This document shows positions 7,264-16,107 of a stretch of DNA of 64,000 nucleotides, piece by piece. The notes under the pieces are model-generated. The model saw only the letters and a program-made list of their open reading frames with translations. It searched no databases and was not told the origin of the DNA. The stretch covers positions 1 to 64,000 of the forward strand of contig JAUZPI010000006.1 in NCBI GenBank assembly GCA_030706015.1. Reading direction: 5' to 3'. The DNA comes from Bacillota bacterium (GTDB lineage: Bacteria > Bacillota > Clostridia > Clostridiales > Clostridiaceae). The stretch's first letter is position 1. Each line of letters starts with the position of its first letter. The position numbers were made by a program, and so were the translations under genes.

Positions 7264-8439
7264 ATGAACAAATCTTTAAAAAAATTCCTTGTCTTTGGGC
7301 TTGCACTTGCAACGACTTTCATTTCTACAAACACTTTAACTGGAATTCCAGTGTCAGCAGGTATAGCTAATACCCAAAATAGTATTACAGCGGAGACACT
7401 TGTAAAGGTTAAAAAAGGAGCAGCATTAGCACCAGTAGGATTAACCCCAGTACAACTTAGAAAATCATATGGTCTAGACCAAATCTCTAATAATGGTGCA
7501 GGAAAAACAATAGCAATTGTAGATGCTTATGGCAGTCCTACGATTCAAAGTGATTTAACCGCTTTCTGTAACCAATTTGGACTACCTAGTGCTAACTTAA
7601 CTATTGCTTATCCTAGCGGTAAACCTAGCACTAATGGTGGCTGGGCTCTTGAAACATCTATGGATGTGGAGTGGGCACACGTTGTAGCGCCAAGCGCTAA
7701 TATACTTTTAGTTGTTGCAAAATCCGCATCCCTTACTGATTTAATGACAGCTGAGGACTATGCTACTTCACATGGTGCTGTAGTAGTTTCTAATAGCTGG
7801 GGAGCATCTGATTTCTCAGCATCCTCTTACGAAACTCATTTCCAACATGCAGGAGTTGTTTATACTGCATCTACAGGTGACAATGGAGCTGGCGTAGAGT
7901 GGCCAGCAGCATCACCAAATGTATTAGCAGTTGGCGGAACTACTTTAAATGTTGATTCAACTGGAACCTACCTAGGCGAAAGCGGTTGGTCAGGATCTGG
8001 CGGAGGAACTAGCGCATATTTTTCAAGACCAGCATATCAAAATAATTGGACAAGCATTGTGGGTTCAAAACGTGGTAACCCAGATATTTCTTGGGATGCT
8101 GATCCTAATAGTGGTGTTGCAGTTTATGATACTACCTCTTATAGTGGACAAACTGGTTGGTTCCAAGTAGGTGGTACAAGCCTTGGTGCACCATGTTGGG
8201 CAGCGATGGTAGCTTTATTTGACCAAAACAGAGCTACTCCATATACGAGTTCAGATGTTATGACAAAACTTTATACTGCAGCTGGAACTACAGGAAGTTC
8301 TGGTTATAATACTTATTTCCATGATGTTACTTCAGGTACTAATACGGGATATAATGCTTTAAGTGGTTATGATCTTGTAACAGGAATTGGCAGTCCAAAA
8401 GCTGATGCACTTGTTCCATATATGACTACTGCTCAATAA
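7264..8439 (+). CDS. Secreted sedolisin-type (S53) serine-carboxyl peptidase
   Basis: A 391-residue exported acid-type endopeptidase. A signal peptide covers about residues 1-32 (KKFLVFGLALATTFIST, cut near SAG). The S53 catalytic set is visible: E130 and D134 in ALETSMDVEW, the probable oxyanion D206 in STGDNG, and the nucleophile S306 in VGGTSLGAP. The C-terminal calcium loop is also present (YFHDVTSG, then GYDLVTGIGSP). Only about 45 residues separate the signal from the catalytic domain, so the usual pro-domain of roughly 170-190 residues is absent. GGAGG lies 6 bases before the ATG. It is monocistronic, with a strong terminator after it. Confidence 0.92.
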   Translation: MNKSLKKFLVFGLALATTFISTNTLTGIPVSAGIANTQNSITAETLVKVKKGAALAPVGLTPVQLRKSYGLDQISNNGAGKTIAIVDAYGSPTIQSDLTAFCNQFGLPSANLTIAYPSGKPSTNGGWALETSMDVEWAHVVAPSANILLVVAKSASLTDLMTAEDYATSHGAVVVSNSWGASDFSASSYETHFQHAGVVYTASTGDNGAGVEWPAASPNVLAVGGTTLNVDSTGTYLGESGWSGSGGGTSAYFSRPAYQNNWTSIVGSKRGNPDISWDADPNSGVAVYDTTSYSGQTGWFQVGGTSLGAPCWAAMVALFDQNRATPYTSSDVMTKLYTAAGTTGSSGYNTYFHDVTSGTNTGYNALSGYDLVTGIGSPKADALVPYMTTAQ

Positions 8440-8450
8440 TTCTAATAATA

Positions 8451-8493
8451 AAATGCACACCCTTAATTGAAAATTCATAAGGGTGTGCATTTT
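8451..8493 (+). terminator. Strong intrinsic terminator after the S53 peptidase gene
   Basis: AAAATGCACACCCTTA (8451-8466) is perfectly complementary to TAAGGGTGTGCATTTT (8478-8493). Confidence 0.9.
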
Positions 8494-8504
8494 ATTATAT
8501 ATAA

Positions 8505-8712
8505 GTACAATTTTGCCTTGATTTTAGCTCTGAAATCCAAGAAGTACCTAGATTAAGGTCTTGTGCGGCTAGAATCAATGTCTGGATGGCAGATCCTATG
8601 GATTGGGTATCAGTAAGTAATCTTCAAAATTAGAAAAGGCATTGAATACTACAATTACTGCTGATGCCTGGTTAATAGAATTAACACTTAGCTCACAACT
8701 ACCAATATTGAT
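8505..8712 (+). pseudogene. Probable decayed coding remnant, family not recognised
   Basis: Codon-like sequence without a start reads 'QEVPRLRSCAARINVWMADP' then MDWVSVSNLQN and stops at 8631. Shifting frame at about 8621 it goes on as SSKLEKALNTTITADAWL and IELTLSSQLPI towards the convergent gene. The smooth join across a frame change suggests a frameshifted fragment. I cannot name the family. The stretch otherwise holds no feature. Confidence 0.35.
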
Positions 8713-8713
8713 G

Positions 8714-9655
8714 TTATGTTTCTACTATATCAAGTTCTTGAAACAGCTCTGATATAACTAATTCATAATCGCCTAATCTATTTGCTTTTCTTATTTTCTT
8801 AAGATATTTGTCACTCTCAGCAAATAAATGTATCATATAAAACCAAATTTCCTTCATCTTGAATAATACATTTTTATCTCCAGAAAGGATTTGCTGATAG
8901 CCTGCACAGATTGAATCATGAAAGGCTTTAATAGTCTGCTTATCTATAGCATGATTGTTTTTAATCTGACCAATTAATGCTGGGTTTCCAATAAGGCCTC
9001 GCCCTAGCATTACTGCATCTAGACTTGGAAACATTTCTAATAGTTCCTTATAGTCATTAACATTAAATATATCGCCATTATAGCAAATAGGATTTTTACT
9101 TAAGGCTAGTGCATCCCTAAATACTGTCTTGTTAACATTATTCCTATAAAAGTCCGTTTGGATTCTTGGATGAATGATAAGCTCCTCTAGAGGATATCTA
9201 TTAAAGATTTCAATTAGCTCATAAAATTCATCAGGAGAATCTTTTCCAATTCTTGTTTTTATGGAAATTTTTATCAATGACTTTGAAAATATATCCTCTA
9301 AGAACTTATCAAGCTGCTCTTTTTGTGCAAGAAATCCTGAGCCTTTATGTTTCGCAACAACTGTACCAGATGGACAGCCTAAGTTTAGATTAATCTCATC
9401 ATAACCCAAATTAGCTAGGTGGTCCATGGTACGAATGAAATGCTCCGAGTTATTTGTGAGTATTTGAGGCACCACAGGAAGTCCTTCATTATGTTCTGGC
9501 AATATATCATTTAATTCTCTGGAAGTAAAAACATTATTACTGGTGGGTGATATAAATGGTGTAAAATACTTACCAATTTGTCCGAAAAAAGCGTGATGTG
9601 CATTTCTGTATATATATCCAGTAACACCTTCTAAAGGTGCAAAATAGAATTTCAT
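8714..9655 (-). CDS. tRNA-dihydrouridine synthase family protein
   Basis: A flavin enzyme that reduces uridine in the tRNA D-loop. The 313 residues start with FYFAPLEGVTGYIYRN (the FMN-binding APM-type motif) and contain the active-site block NLNLGCPSGTVVAKHKGSGF, with the catalytic Cys in NLGCPS. Later segments are 'IKISIKTRIGKDSPDEFYEL', 'LEELIIHPRIQTDFY', 'NPICYNGDIF' and 'VMLGRGLIGNPAL', in the family order. It is somewhat distant from DusB and slightly shorter, so the exact tRNA position cannot be told. It is a single gene, convergent with the remnant and terminator after the S53 peptidase. Confidence 0.93.
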   Translation of the reverse strand: MKFYFAPLEGVTGYIYRNAHHAFFGQIGKYFTPFISPTSNNVFTSRELNDILPEHNEGLPVVPQILTNNSEHFIRTMDHLANLGYDEINLNLGCPSGTVVAKHKGSGFLAQKEQLDKFLEDIFSKSLIKISIKTRIGKDSPDEFYELIEIFNRYPLEELIIHPRIQTDFYRNNVNKTVFRDALALSKNPICYNGDIFNVNDYKELLEMFPSLDAVMLGRGLIGNPALIGQIKNNHAIDKQTIKAFHDSICAGYQQILSGDKNVLFKMKEIWFYMIHLFAESDKYLKKIRKANRLGDYELVISELFQELDIVET

Positions 9656-9865
9656 ATTATTAGACTCCTCATTATAAGTAATTTTACATCTATTGTATAC
9701 AACAATTATATTTTTGTATAGTCATCGGATAAATAATGATTATACTTAAAAAGATATCATAACCTTTTATGACATTTATTGACAATTCGTAGATTAAGGT
9801 GTAGTATTCTGTATATATGAAATGTTACATAATATTTCATGAACATAGAATGGTGGTTGATAAGA

Positions 9866-10948
9866 ATGAATGTTAATGATATTACTGCTAAGGTAGTATT
9901 TGAGTCTAGGATTGATATGGAAGTATTGTTGTCTATGATTGTATTAAATGATTGGAATCGATTCGGTGGACATGTTGACTTGGATAGGGATAATTATGAA
10001 GAAGATTATTTAAAATTGATATCAGAGATGCAGTGCAGTATTTCAAAATACATGTGTCAGGAGATGGAAAGTTTCTTTTCTGATCTTGAGGTTTCTCGTG
10101 CACTTGTAGGCTTTTTATTTAAAGAAGGATATGCAGGTAGTTTTCTGGGGGTTTTAAAAAAAATAGAGGCATTGGATGAAGCTGTAATGCTTTCGTATAT
10201 AGTAGAATCTTTTTTATATTCAAACCTAACCAATGAAAAACAAAGCCTTGATATACATAAAAACAGAAAGGATATTTGCTTCCTACTCAGCGCAGTAAGA
10301 GATGCTGAGGTTAGCAATAAAGAGCTAAAAGAGAGAATAATTGACTTGCTGACAAATCATGCAGAGACAAAAGCTAGATTTTTGCTAATGTTAAAGAGTT
10401 TTTATGAAAATGTCTTTATGCCTGTAGAAGAAATAGTGTTAGCAAGCCTAACTGTTTCAGCTGATAAATATAAAAAATATTTAGAAACTGAGCCTGAAGA
10501 ATTTGTGGAAAATTTCTTTAAGATTAAACCTGATTTCATTTTAAGGGATATAAATATTCATATAAGTTATTTTATGGATATAGCTGTATTTGGCTCTGAA
10601 GCAGGAGGCTGGGAAAAAGCCCTCTATGTAATTGGAGTCAATGCTGATAAGCACTTAGAATTGGTAAATCAAATGAGAAAAGATAATGTACAGAAATTAT
10701 TTAAACTGCTTTCTGACAAAATCAGGTTAGATATTATAGAGGCGTTAGGTGAAAGACCTTGGTACAATCAGGAGTTGGCTAAGAAGGTAAAAGTCACTCC
10801 TTCAACAATATTCCACCATATAGGACTTATGGTGGAACTTGATTTGATACACACAGAGCGGCATGATCATAGGGTTTACTTTATTCTTAAAAAAGATAGG
10901 CTTAGAGAACTGATGCTGCTAAGTACAAACATTATACTAGGAGAGTAA
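9866..10948 (+). CDS. ArsR-type HTH regulator with a large N-terminal domain
   Basis: A 360-residue protein. The last 90 residues are an ArsR-like winged helix ('LFKLLSDKIRLDIIEALGERP', then QELAKKVKVTPSTIFHHI and ELDLIHTERHDHRVYFIL). The first 250 residues are mostly helical with no motif I recognise and probably sense or dimerise; no metal-binding cysteines are seen. The ATG at 9866 is chosen because GGTGG lies 9 bases before it; an earlier ATG at 9839 lacks a site. It is followed after 18 bases by the MutS-like gene, so the two form an operon, and the regulator probably controls both. The pairing recurs in clostridia as far as I recall. Confidence 0.82.
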   Translation: MNVNDITAKVVFESRIDMEVLLSMIVLNDWNRFGGHVDLDRDNYEEDYLKLISEMQCSISKYMCQEMESFFSDLEVSRALVGFLFKEGYAGSFLGVLKKIEALDEAVMLSYIVESFLYSNLTNEKQSLDIHKNRKDICFLLSAVRDAEVSNKELKERIIDLLTNHAETKARFLLMLKSFYENVFMPVEEIVLASLTVSADKYKKYLETEPEEFVENFFKIKPDFILRDINIHISYFMDIAVFGSEAGGWEKALYVIGVNADKHLELVNQMRKDNVQKLFKLLSDKIRLDIIEALGERPWYNQELAKKVKVTPSTIFHHIGLMVELDLIHTERHDHRVYFILKKDRLRELMLLSTNIILGE

Positions 10949-10966
10949 GTATGGGGAGGAATAATT

Positions 10967-12622
10967 ATGAATAATAAATACATAAGCCTATTATGGCCTG
11001 AAAATGAACAATCATATGCTTCTAGGAGCATGAAGCTGAATGATGCAGCTATTGATAGTCTGGATATAGATGGGTTTTGTGAAAGGCTTTTAGGAAAGAC
11101 CGATGAGTATAATTATATTAGAAGTATTCTAACTAATTTATGCTATGACGAGAGAGTAATAGCATATCGTCAGGATGTTTTTATGGATATAAGTTCATCT
11201 GAGAACTTGATTTCTTCTCTAGAAAATATATTGGGCAGACTAGAATCTTTAAATTTAATGGATAAGGAAGGTTCCTTACTTCAGGAGACAAATCTATGGA
11301 GTTTATTTTCTCGGTATAAGGAGTTAGATTCTTATGTGGAGTCAATAATAGTAATAAAAGAGAATTTAAAGGATCAACAAATAAAGTCAGAAGGGCTCAG
11401 CCAATTAAAAAAACTTATTGAAAACATATCAGAAGATAAGGAATTTAAGCAGCTTTCCAAAAGTATAAATGAACTGACTATAGATATTGATGAGATTAAA
11501 AGCATAACCTTTGGAATAAATCTGGATACAGCCTTAAATCCAGTTGAAGCAGCTATAGTATCTGTAAATAAAACAAGTTTTAAGGAAAATTCACTTTTTA
11601 AAAATTTTTTAGATAGTAATGGTTTTGGGATGTCAATAAAAGGTGTTTCGAAAATACATAGTCTTGGAAGTGATCCGAGGCATCCTATTATGTACCATCT
11701 TTACCGTGACATTGAAAGCCTTTTAAAACCGGTGGTTAAAGATTTATTAAAAGCATTGAAAAGATTTACTCATATTAACGTCAGTTTTCTTACTTCTCTC
11801 ATTCCAGAGTTAACCTTTTATTTAAAAGGCGCTGAACTGTATAACTTTTTGAAGGAAAATAGAATGCCTGTGTGTATACCTCGGATACTCTCTGTGACAG
11901 ATAGGAAGAGTGAAATAAAAGATATTTATAATGCAAATTTGGTTATACAATTACTTAAGAAAAATGTGGATACTTCTAAAGAGATAGTACTTAATGATGT
12001 TAATTTTGATGATGAGGGTCGTGTATTTATTCTCACAGGACCTAACAGAGGCGGTAAGACTGTTTACACAGAGGCAATCGGTTTTGCACAGATTCTGTTT
12101 CAGTCTGGACTTTTTGTACCAGCAGCTGAGGCTATCATGAGTCCTGTAGATTCCATATATAGTCATTTTCCTGTGGATGAAAATCAGACAGTTAATCTTG
12201 GGAGATTAGGCGAAGAATCAAAAAGATTAGCAGAAATCTTTGCTGAGGCTTCAAGCTACAGCCTTATATTATTAAATGAATCGCTGGCAAGTACAAGCCT
12301 TACTGAAGGATTTTATATTGCTCTTGATGTGGTAAAATCACTGAGGTACCTTGGTGCCAGAGTTTTATTCAATACCCATATGCATGATCTTGCTAAAGAA
12401 GTTGATACGATCAATAACGAGGTTGAAGGAACTAGCAAAGTCGTAAGTCTTGTTACGGGAATGGAAGATGGAAAACGTTCCTATAAGATATATCCTGGCG
12501 AGCCTTTAGGAAAAAGCTATGCTAGTGATATTGCAGAAAGGTATGGGGTCAGTTTTGAGCAAATTATTAGAAATATTGATTTGAAAAAAGCTGCTGTACA
12601 GCTTAACACAGCTAATGCTTAA
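10967..12622 (+). CDS. MutS-related ATPase
   Basis: A 551-residue protein with the MutS core and clamp (residues about 40-340) and the C-terminal ABC-type ATPase. The Walker A is GPNRGGKT (about residues 360-367). The Q-loop region is 'DSIYSHFPVDENQTVNLGRLGEE', the Walker B is SLILLNESLAST, and the His switch is ARVLFNTHMHDL. The N-terminal mismatch-binding domain (Phe-X-Glu wedge) of true MutS is absent, as are the Smr and KOW parts of MutS2, so this is a MutS-like ATPase, not the mismatch sensor. Asn replaces the first acidic residue of the Walker B (LNE for LDE), which I recall as common in this subfamily. It is operonic with the ArsR-type gene. Confidence 0.85.
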   Translation: MNNKYISLLWPENEQSYASRSMKLNDAAIDSLDIDGFCERLLGKTDEYNYIRSILTNLCYDERVIAYRQDVFMDISSSENLISSLENILGRLESLNLMDKEGSLLQETNLWSLFSRYKELDSYVESIIVIKENLKDQQIKSEGLSQLKKLIENISEDKEFKQLSKSINELTIDIDEIKSITFGINLDTALNPVEAAIVSVNKTSFKENSLFKNFLDSNGFGMSIKGVSKIHSLGSDPRHPIMYHLYRDIESLLKPVVKDLLKALKRFTHINVSFLTSLIPELTFYLKGAELYNFLKENRMPVCIPRILSVTDRKSEIKDIYNANLVIQLLKKNVDTSKEIVLNDVNFDDEGRVFILTGPNRGGKTVYTEAIGFAQILFQSGLFVPAAEAIMSPVDSIYSHFPVDENQTVNLGRLGEESKRLAEIFAEASSYSLILLNESLASTSLTEGFYIALDVVKSLRYLGARVLFNTHMHDLAKEVDTINNEVEGTSKVVSLVTGMEDGKRSYKIYPGEPLGKSYASDIAERYGVSFEQIIRNIDLKKAAVQLNTANA

Positions 12623-12631
12623 AAAATTTAA

Positions 12632-12653
12632 GGACTGCCGCATAGGGCAGTCT
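12632..12653 (+). terminator. Terminator after the MutS-like gene
   Basis: GACTGCC (12633-12639) pairs with GGCAGTC (12646-12652) over a short loop, followed by TATTCTTTCTT. Confidence 0.7.
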
Positions 12654-12774
12654 ATTCTTTCTTAGGGGGATAAACTAATCTAACCATTCTACAATTTAAT
12701 AATTCCTTAGGTACCATTTTATTTTGAAATTTTCGGATGCTTCTTCGTTCTTCTATTGCTAATATTGTATCCAT
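12652..12774 (-). pseudogene. Nitroreductase-family remnant (N-terminal fragment joined to a short tail)
   Basis: A 40-codon reading frame with a good ribosome site (GGAGG, 6 bases before the ATG at 12774). It reads DTILAIEERRSIRKFQNKMV and PKELLN, the start of nitroreductases (FMN-binding RRSIRKF and VPxE). After about residue 26 it departs into CRMVRLVYPPKKE and stops. More than 120 residues of the domain are missing, so an internal deletion has joined the start to a tail. A stable product is unlikely. Confidence 0.75.
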
Positions 12775-12870
12775 ATTAATCCTCCAGAAGTGTACTATAT
12801 TTTATAAGATAAATTGTAGCATAAATATGTTATTATATAACTAGCAATTATTTTTTGGAGCGTGATTATA

Positions 12871-13001
12871 ATGTGTAGAATCAATCCCAAAGTAGATTTT
12901 GCATTTCAAAAAATTTATTAGATTTACTTGATGATGAAACTATAGCAATGAAAACTGGACTTACAATTGAAGCTATTAGAGAGCTTAGAAAAAGAGAATA
13001 G
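12871..13001 (+). pseudogene. Rpn/PD-(D/E)XK nuclease-type transposase remnant with a large internal deletion
   Basis: The start reads MCRINPKVDFAFQKIY then stop (12919); it is the N-terminus of the Rpn family (CRINPKVDFAFKKIFG). In another frame from 12918 the text LLDLLDDETIAMKTGLTI, EAIRELRKRE and a stop at 12999 is the family's C-terminus. Some 230-280 residues of the middle are gone, including the catalytic region. GGAG lies upstream of the ATG. Together with the nitroreductase remnant it marks 12.65-13.0 kb as a decay zone. Confidence 0.78.
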
Positions 13002-13011
13002 TATATGTAAA

Positions 13012-13051
13012 GGGTATCCAGTAGTTATAATCTACTCTTGGATACCTTTTT
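13012..13051 (+). terminator. Intrinsic terminator (copy 1 of a repeated hairpin)
   Basis: GGTATCCA and GTAG pair with CTAC and TGGATACC, then TTTTT. The right arm with its tail is identical over about 24 bases to the hairpin at 15853-15897. Confidence 0.8.
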
Positions 13052-13059
13052 ATAATACA

Positions 13060-14169
13060 TTAACATTTATAATTGTTATAACCCACTAGTTCTAAGAAGC
13101 CTTTGCCCTTCAATGCTACACGGTCACTATTCTGTTTAGTTTCCTCTACAGATGCCATACAGGTACCCTCCCATATAGCCTGCAGAGGTCCTAAAATTTG
13201 CATTTCCTGTTCTGGAAAAACTGCGGAAACTTTAATTATCATTTTAAAGTCAGAAATTTTAATAATCCAATTTAAAGGGTAATCAGTATTGGTAATAGAG
13301 CTGTGCCAATAATTTGAAGGCTCTAAACTTAGTTTTCTTGTAAATTTTACTTCACCATTGGGCTCTATTAAATTTGCCATAGGTGAAAAGGTGTCACCAG
13401 TTTTTATAGTAAAAAATTCATTAATAAGCAATTCTCTGCCGTCCTCTAGCTGGAGTCCCATCCAATTCCATCCTGTTTTAGTAAGTAAATCTCCAAGATA
13501 TCCCCATTGATGATCAAACCAGCCTTCACCAGTAACATATTCTTTAGAGTCACCCTTTTGAATATATCCTGTTACCTTATTTCGTGGAAAAGAATAATAG
13601 TATAATTTATCTGTTTTCCCATTTCCACCGATAAGAGATACAGGTTTGGCAGAAATAAAGTTTAAATTACCGTCTATATGGTCACTTGAAAACTGTACAT
13701 TAAATTCACCATTCACACTGTCTTTAAAGCGCATAGAGGAATTTTCATATATCAGGCATACAGGATCCTTTTTAATTGATGCGTTTGAAATCCATTTATG
13801 TGGATAGGGAAGCTTGTTGTGAATAAGAGTCTTGTATAGCTTTATCATATTTTTGTCATGTGGGCACTGAAGAAAATATAGGGGCATATTAATATACAGA
13901 AAATTATTTACTAGTTTTTTATCAATAAGTGAAAAGCTATGATTAGTGTATTTATTTAAGTCAATCAAAGAAAAAATCAAATAATGTCCTTTTAAAACTG
14001 GCAGTTCTCCTGCCTGATAAAAGGCACCTACAGCTGCATACTTGCTGCCATTTTCCCCATTTAGAAAGGCAAAAAAATACCACCATTCCATGTCAGTAAA
14101 GGAGTGAGGTCCAATATCCTGGGGGAGAGAAAGCTCATTTTTTATATAATCAAAATCATAATCCTTCAT
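13060..14169 (-). CDS. CrtC/AttH-like (lipocalin-type, carotenoid 1,2-hydratase superfamily) protein
   Basis: A 369-residue protein with the superfamily marks SFTDMEWWYFFAFLNGENG near residue 23 and the tandem-domain centre GEGWFDHQWGYLGD, followed by 'GWNWMGLQLEDGRELLINEFF'. These match CrtC/AttH/kievitone-hydratase proteins, a pair of lipocalin-like barrels that often bind isoprenoids. No signal peptide is seen, so it is probably cytoplasmic. A carotenoid role is doubtful because no other carotenoid gene is near; the divergent neighbour is an aldehyde dehydrogenase, which may act on a related lipophilic aldehyde (inference). Confidence 0.75.
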   Translation of the reverse strand: MKDYDFDYIKNELSLPQDIGPHSFTDMEWWYFFAFLNGENGSKYAAVGAFYQAGELPVLKGHYLIFSLIDLNKYTNHSFSLIDKKLVNNFLYINMPLYFLQCPHDKNMIKLYKTLIHNKLPYPHKWISNASIKKDPVCLIYENSSMRFKDSVNGEFNVQFSSDHIDGNLNFISAKPVSLIGGNGKTDKLYYYSFPRNKVTGYIQKGDSKEYVTGEGWFDHQWGYLGDLLTKTGWNWMGLQLEDGRELLINEFFTIKTGDTFSPMANLIEPNGEVKFTRKLSLEPSNYWHSSITNTDYPLNWIIKISDFKMIIKVSAVFPEQEMQILGPLQAIWEGTCMASVEETKQNSDRVALKGKGFLELVGYNNYKC

Positions 14170-14404
14170 AAATATCCCTAAAATAAAAATGCTTATAATA
14201 TATTGTATGTGAGGTTAAATTTTATGTTTGCAAAATGTAAAACCTTATTAGCATTGCAGGGATAGGACAATGCAGAGTGTAGTTGATTTTGGAAAAAGAA
14301 AATACTATTATCAAATAGATGATTTAATCTTTAATTAAATAGTAGCAAATCACGAATAATATGGTGTAAACAGAGTTTTAATGTAAATTAGGAAGGTAGG
14401 GAAT

Positions 14405-15829
14405 ATGGAGAATAATATATTACAAATAGAAAGAGAAATAGATAGAATCTTTAATCTTCAAATGAATTATAAATGGAGGCTTAGAGAGACCACTGCAAAG
14501 TATAGAATTGAAAAACTTAAAAGACTTTATACTTGTATAATGAAGTATAAAGAAGAGATAGTAAAAGCCATATATGCAGATTTTAAAAAGCCAGAGGAAG
14601 AAATACTTTTGACAGAAATCTTTCCAGTCACCTCAGAAATTAAGCATATTATTAGGCATTTAAATAGATGGATGAGAGATAAAAGAGTTAGGACGCCTTT
14701 AAGTCATTTTGGAGCAAGGTGTAAAATAAGACATGAACCTCGTGGAGTTTCATTAATAATGTCTCCATGGAATTTTCCTTTTCAGTTAACCATAGATCCT
14801 CTTGTATCTGCTATTGCAGCAGGAAATTGTGTAATGGTAAAGCCTTCAGAATTCACCCCAGCTACAACTACCCTGATGAAAAAGATGCTTTCAGAGGTAT
14901 TTGATGAAAGTGAGATAGCTGTTTTTGAAGGTGATTATACAGTTTCTCAATATCTGCTGGAGAAGCCTTTTGATAATATATTTTTCACAGGTAGTCCAGC
15001 AGTAGGCAAAATAGTTATGGAGGCTGCGGCAAAGCATCTCACCACAGTTACCCTTGAGCTAGGAGGGAAATCGCCAGTAATAGTTGATGCTTCTGCAGAT
15101 TTAGATATGGCTGCAAAGAGAGTGGCATGGGGTAAATGCTTGAACGCAGGTCAAATATGTGTAGCGCCAGACTATCTGTTTATTCCTGAGAGTAGAAAGG
15201 AAGAGTTCGTTAAGCTGCTTAATAAGTATATCACAAGCTACTATGGCAGTATGGAGAAGCCAACCGAAGAGTTAAAATATTGCAGGATAATTACACCAAA
15301 ACACTTTAACAGAATAACTGGACTTATAGATGAAGCTGTATCTAAAGGAGCAAAGATAAGTTTTGGTGGTCATTATGAGGAAAATGATAGATTTATTTCT
15401 CCAACAGTACTTACTAACATTCCTTCAGACAGCAAAGTACTTGAGGAAGAAATATTTGGTCCTGTGCTTCCTATAGTAACCTATAAACATATTAATGAAG
15501 CTTTAGAGTATATTAATTCAAAGCCAAAGCCACTAGCTCTTTATATATTTAGCAGAGATAGTAAAGCAACGGATTATATATTAACCCATACGGAATCTGG
15601 AGATGCAGTATTAAATGATGTAGTAGTGCATGTAGGGAATACTAATCTTCCTTTTGGTGGTTTTAACAACAGTGGTATTGGAAAAACCCATGGTTATCAC
15701 GGTTTTATGGCCTTTACTCATGAACGTTCTTATCTGAAACAAGCCAAGGTTTCAGCTGTAGGAATGTTTTATCCTCCCTTTAAAGCTTCCACTAAAAGCA
15801 TCATTGGGAAGTTAATAAAATATTTATAA
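14405..15829 (+). CDS. Aldehyde dehydrogenase (ALDH3-like)
   Basis: A 474-residue NAD(P)-dependent aldehyde dehydrogenase. Conserved parts in order are RGVSLIMSPWNFPFQLTIDP (residues 113-132), NCVMVKPSEFTP, 'IFFTGSPAVGKIVMEAAAKHL', the general-base Glu in TLELGGKSPV, the catalytic Cys in NAGQICVAPDYLF, and EEIFGPVLPIVTY. The length and the C-terminal 'GMFYPPF' tail fit the class 3 type that oxidises medium and long-chain fatty aldehydes. AGGAAGGTAGGG precedes the ATG. It is divergent from the CrtC-like gene over a gap of 235 bases in which I saw no firm promoter. A hairpin terminator follows. Confidence 0.95.
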   Translation: MENNILQIEREIDRIFNLQMNYKWRLRETTAKYRIEKLKRLYTCIMKYKEEIVKAIYADFKKPEEEILLTEIFPVTSEIKHIIRHLNRWMRDKRVRTPLSHFGARCKIRHEPRGVSLIMSPWNFPFQLTIDPLVSAIAAGNCVMVKPSEFTPATTTLMKKMLSEVFDESEIAVFEGDYTVSQYLLEKPFDNIFFTGSPAVGKIVMEAAAKHLTTVTLELGGKSPVIVDASADLDMAAKRVAWGKCLNAGQICVAPDYLFIPESRKEEFVKLLNKYITSYYGSMEKPTEELKYCRIITPKHFNRITGLIDEAVSKGAKISFGGHYEENDRFISPTVLTNIPSDSKVLEEEIFGPVLPIVTYKHINEALEYINSKPKPLALYIFSRDSKATDYILTHTESGDAVLNDVVVHVGNTNLPFGGFNNSGIGKTHGYHGFMAFTHERSYLKQAKVSAVGMFYPPFKASTKSIIGKLIKYL

Positions 15830-15852
15830 TGTAAAATTGCTAAGTCAAAAAA

Positions 15853-15897
15853 GGTATCCAAGAGTTATTTTTCACTGTACTCTTGGATACCTTTTTA
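15853..15897 (+). terminator. Intrinsic terminator (copy 2 of a repeated hairpin)
   Basis: GGTATCCAAGAGT (15853-15865) is perfectly complementary to ACTCTTGGATACC (15879-15891), then TTTTT. It also has A-runs on the left and so can work on both strands. Confidence 0.9.
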
Positions 15898-16107
15898 TAA
15901 TCTACTATAAAGATAGTATTAAATATATTTAATCAAGATTTACGTATAACCCAAGCGTTATGGAAAAAAATCATGTATTATTATAATGCTGTAAAAAATA
16001 TAAAAATATTGAATAATGTAATAAATTGATGTATTATGTAATTGTAGGGATTATTATGAATAATTTGGAACTACTAATTTAAATAAGGGTAAAAAGGGAG
16101 TAAAATT

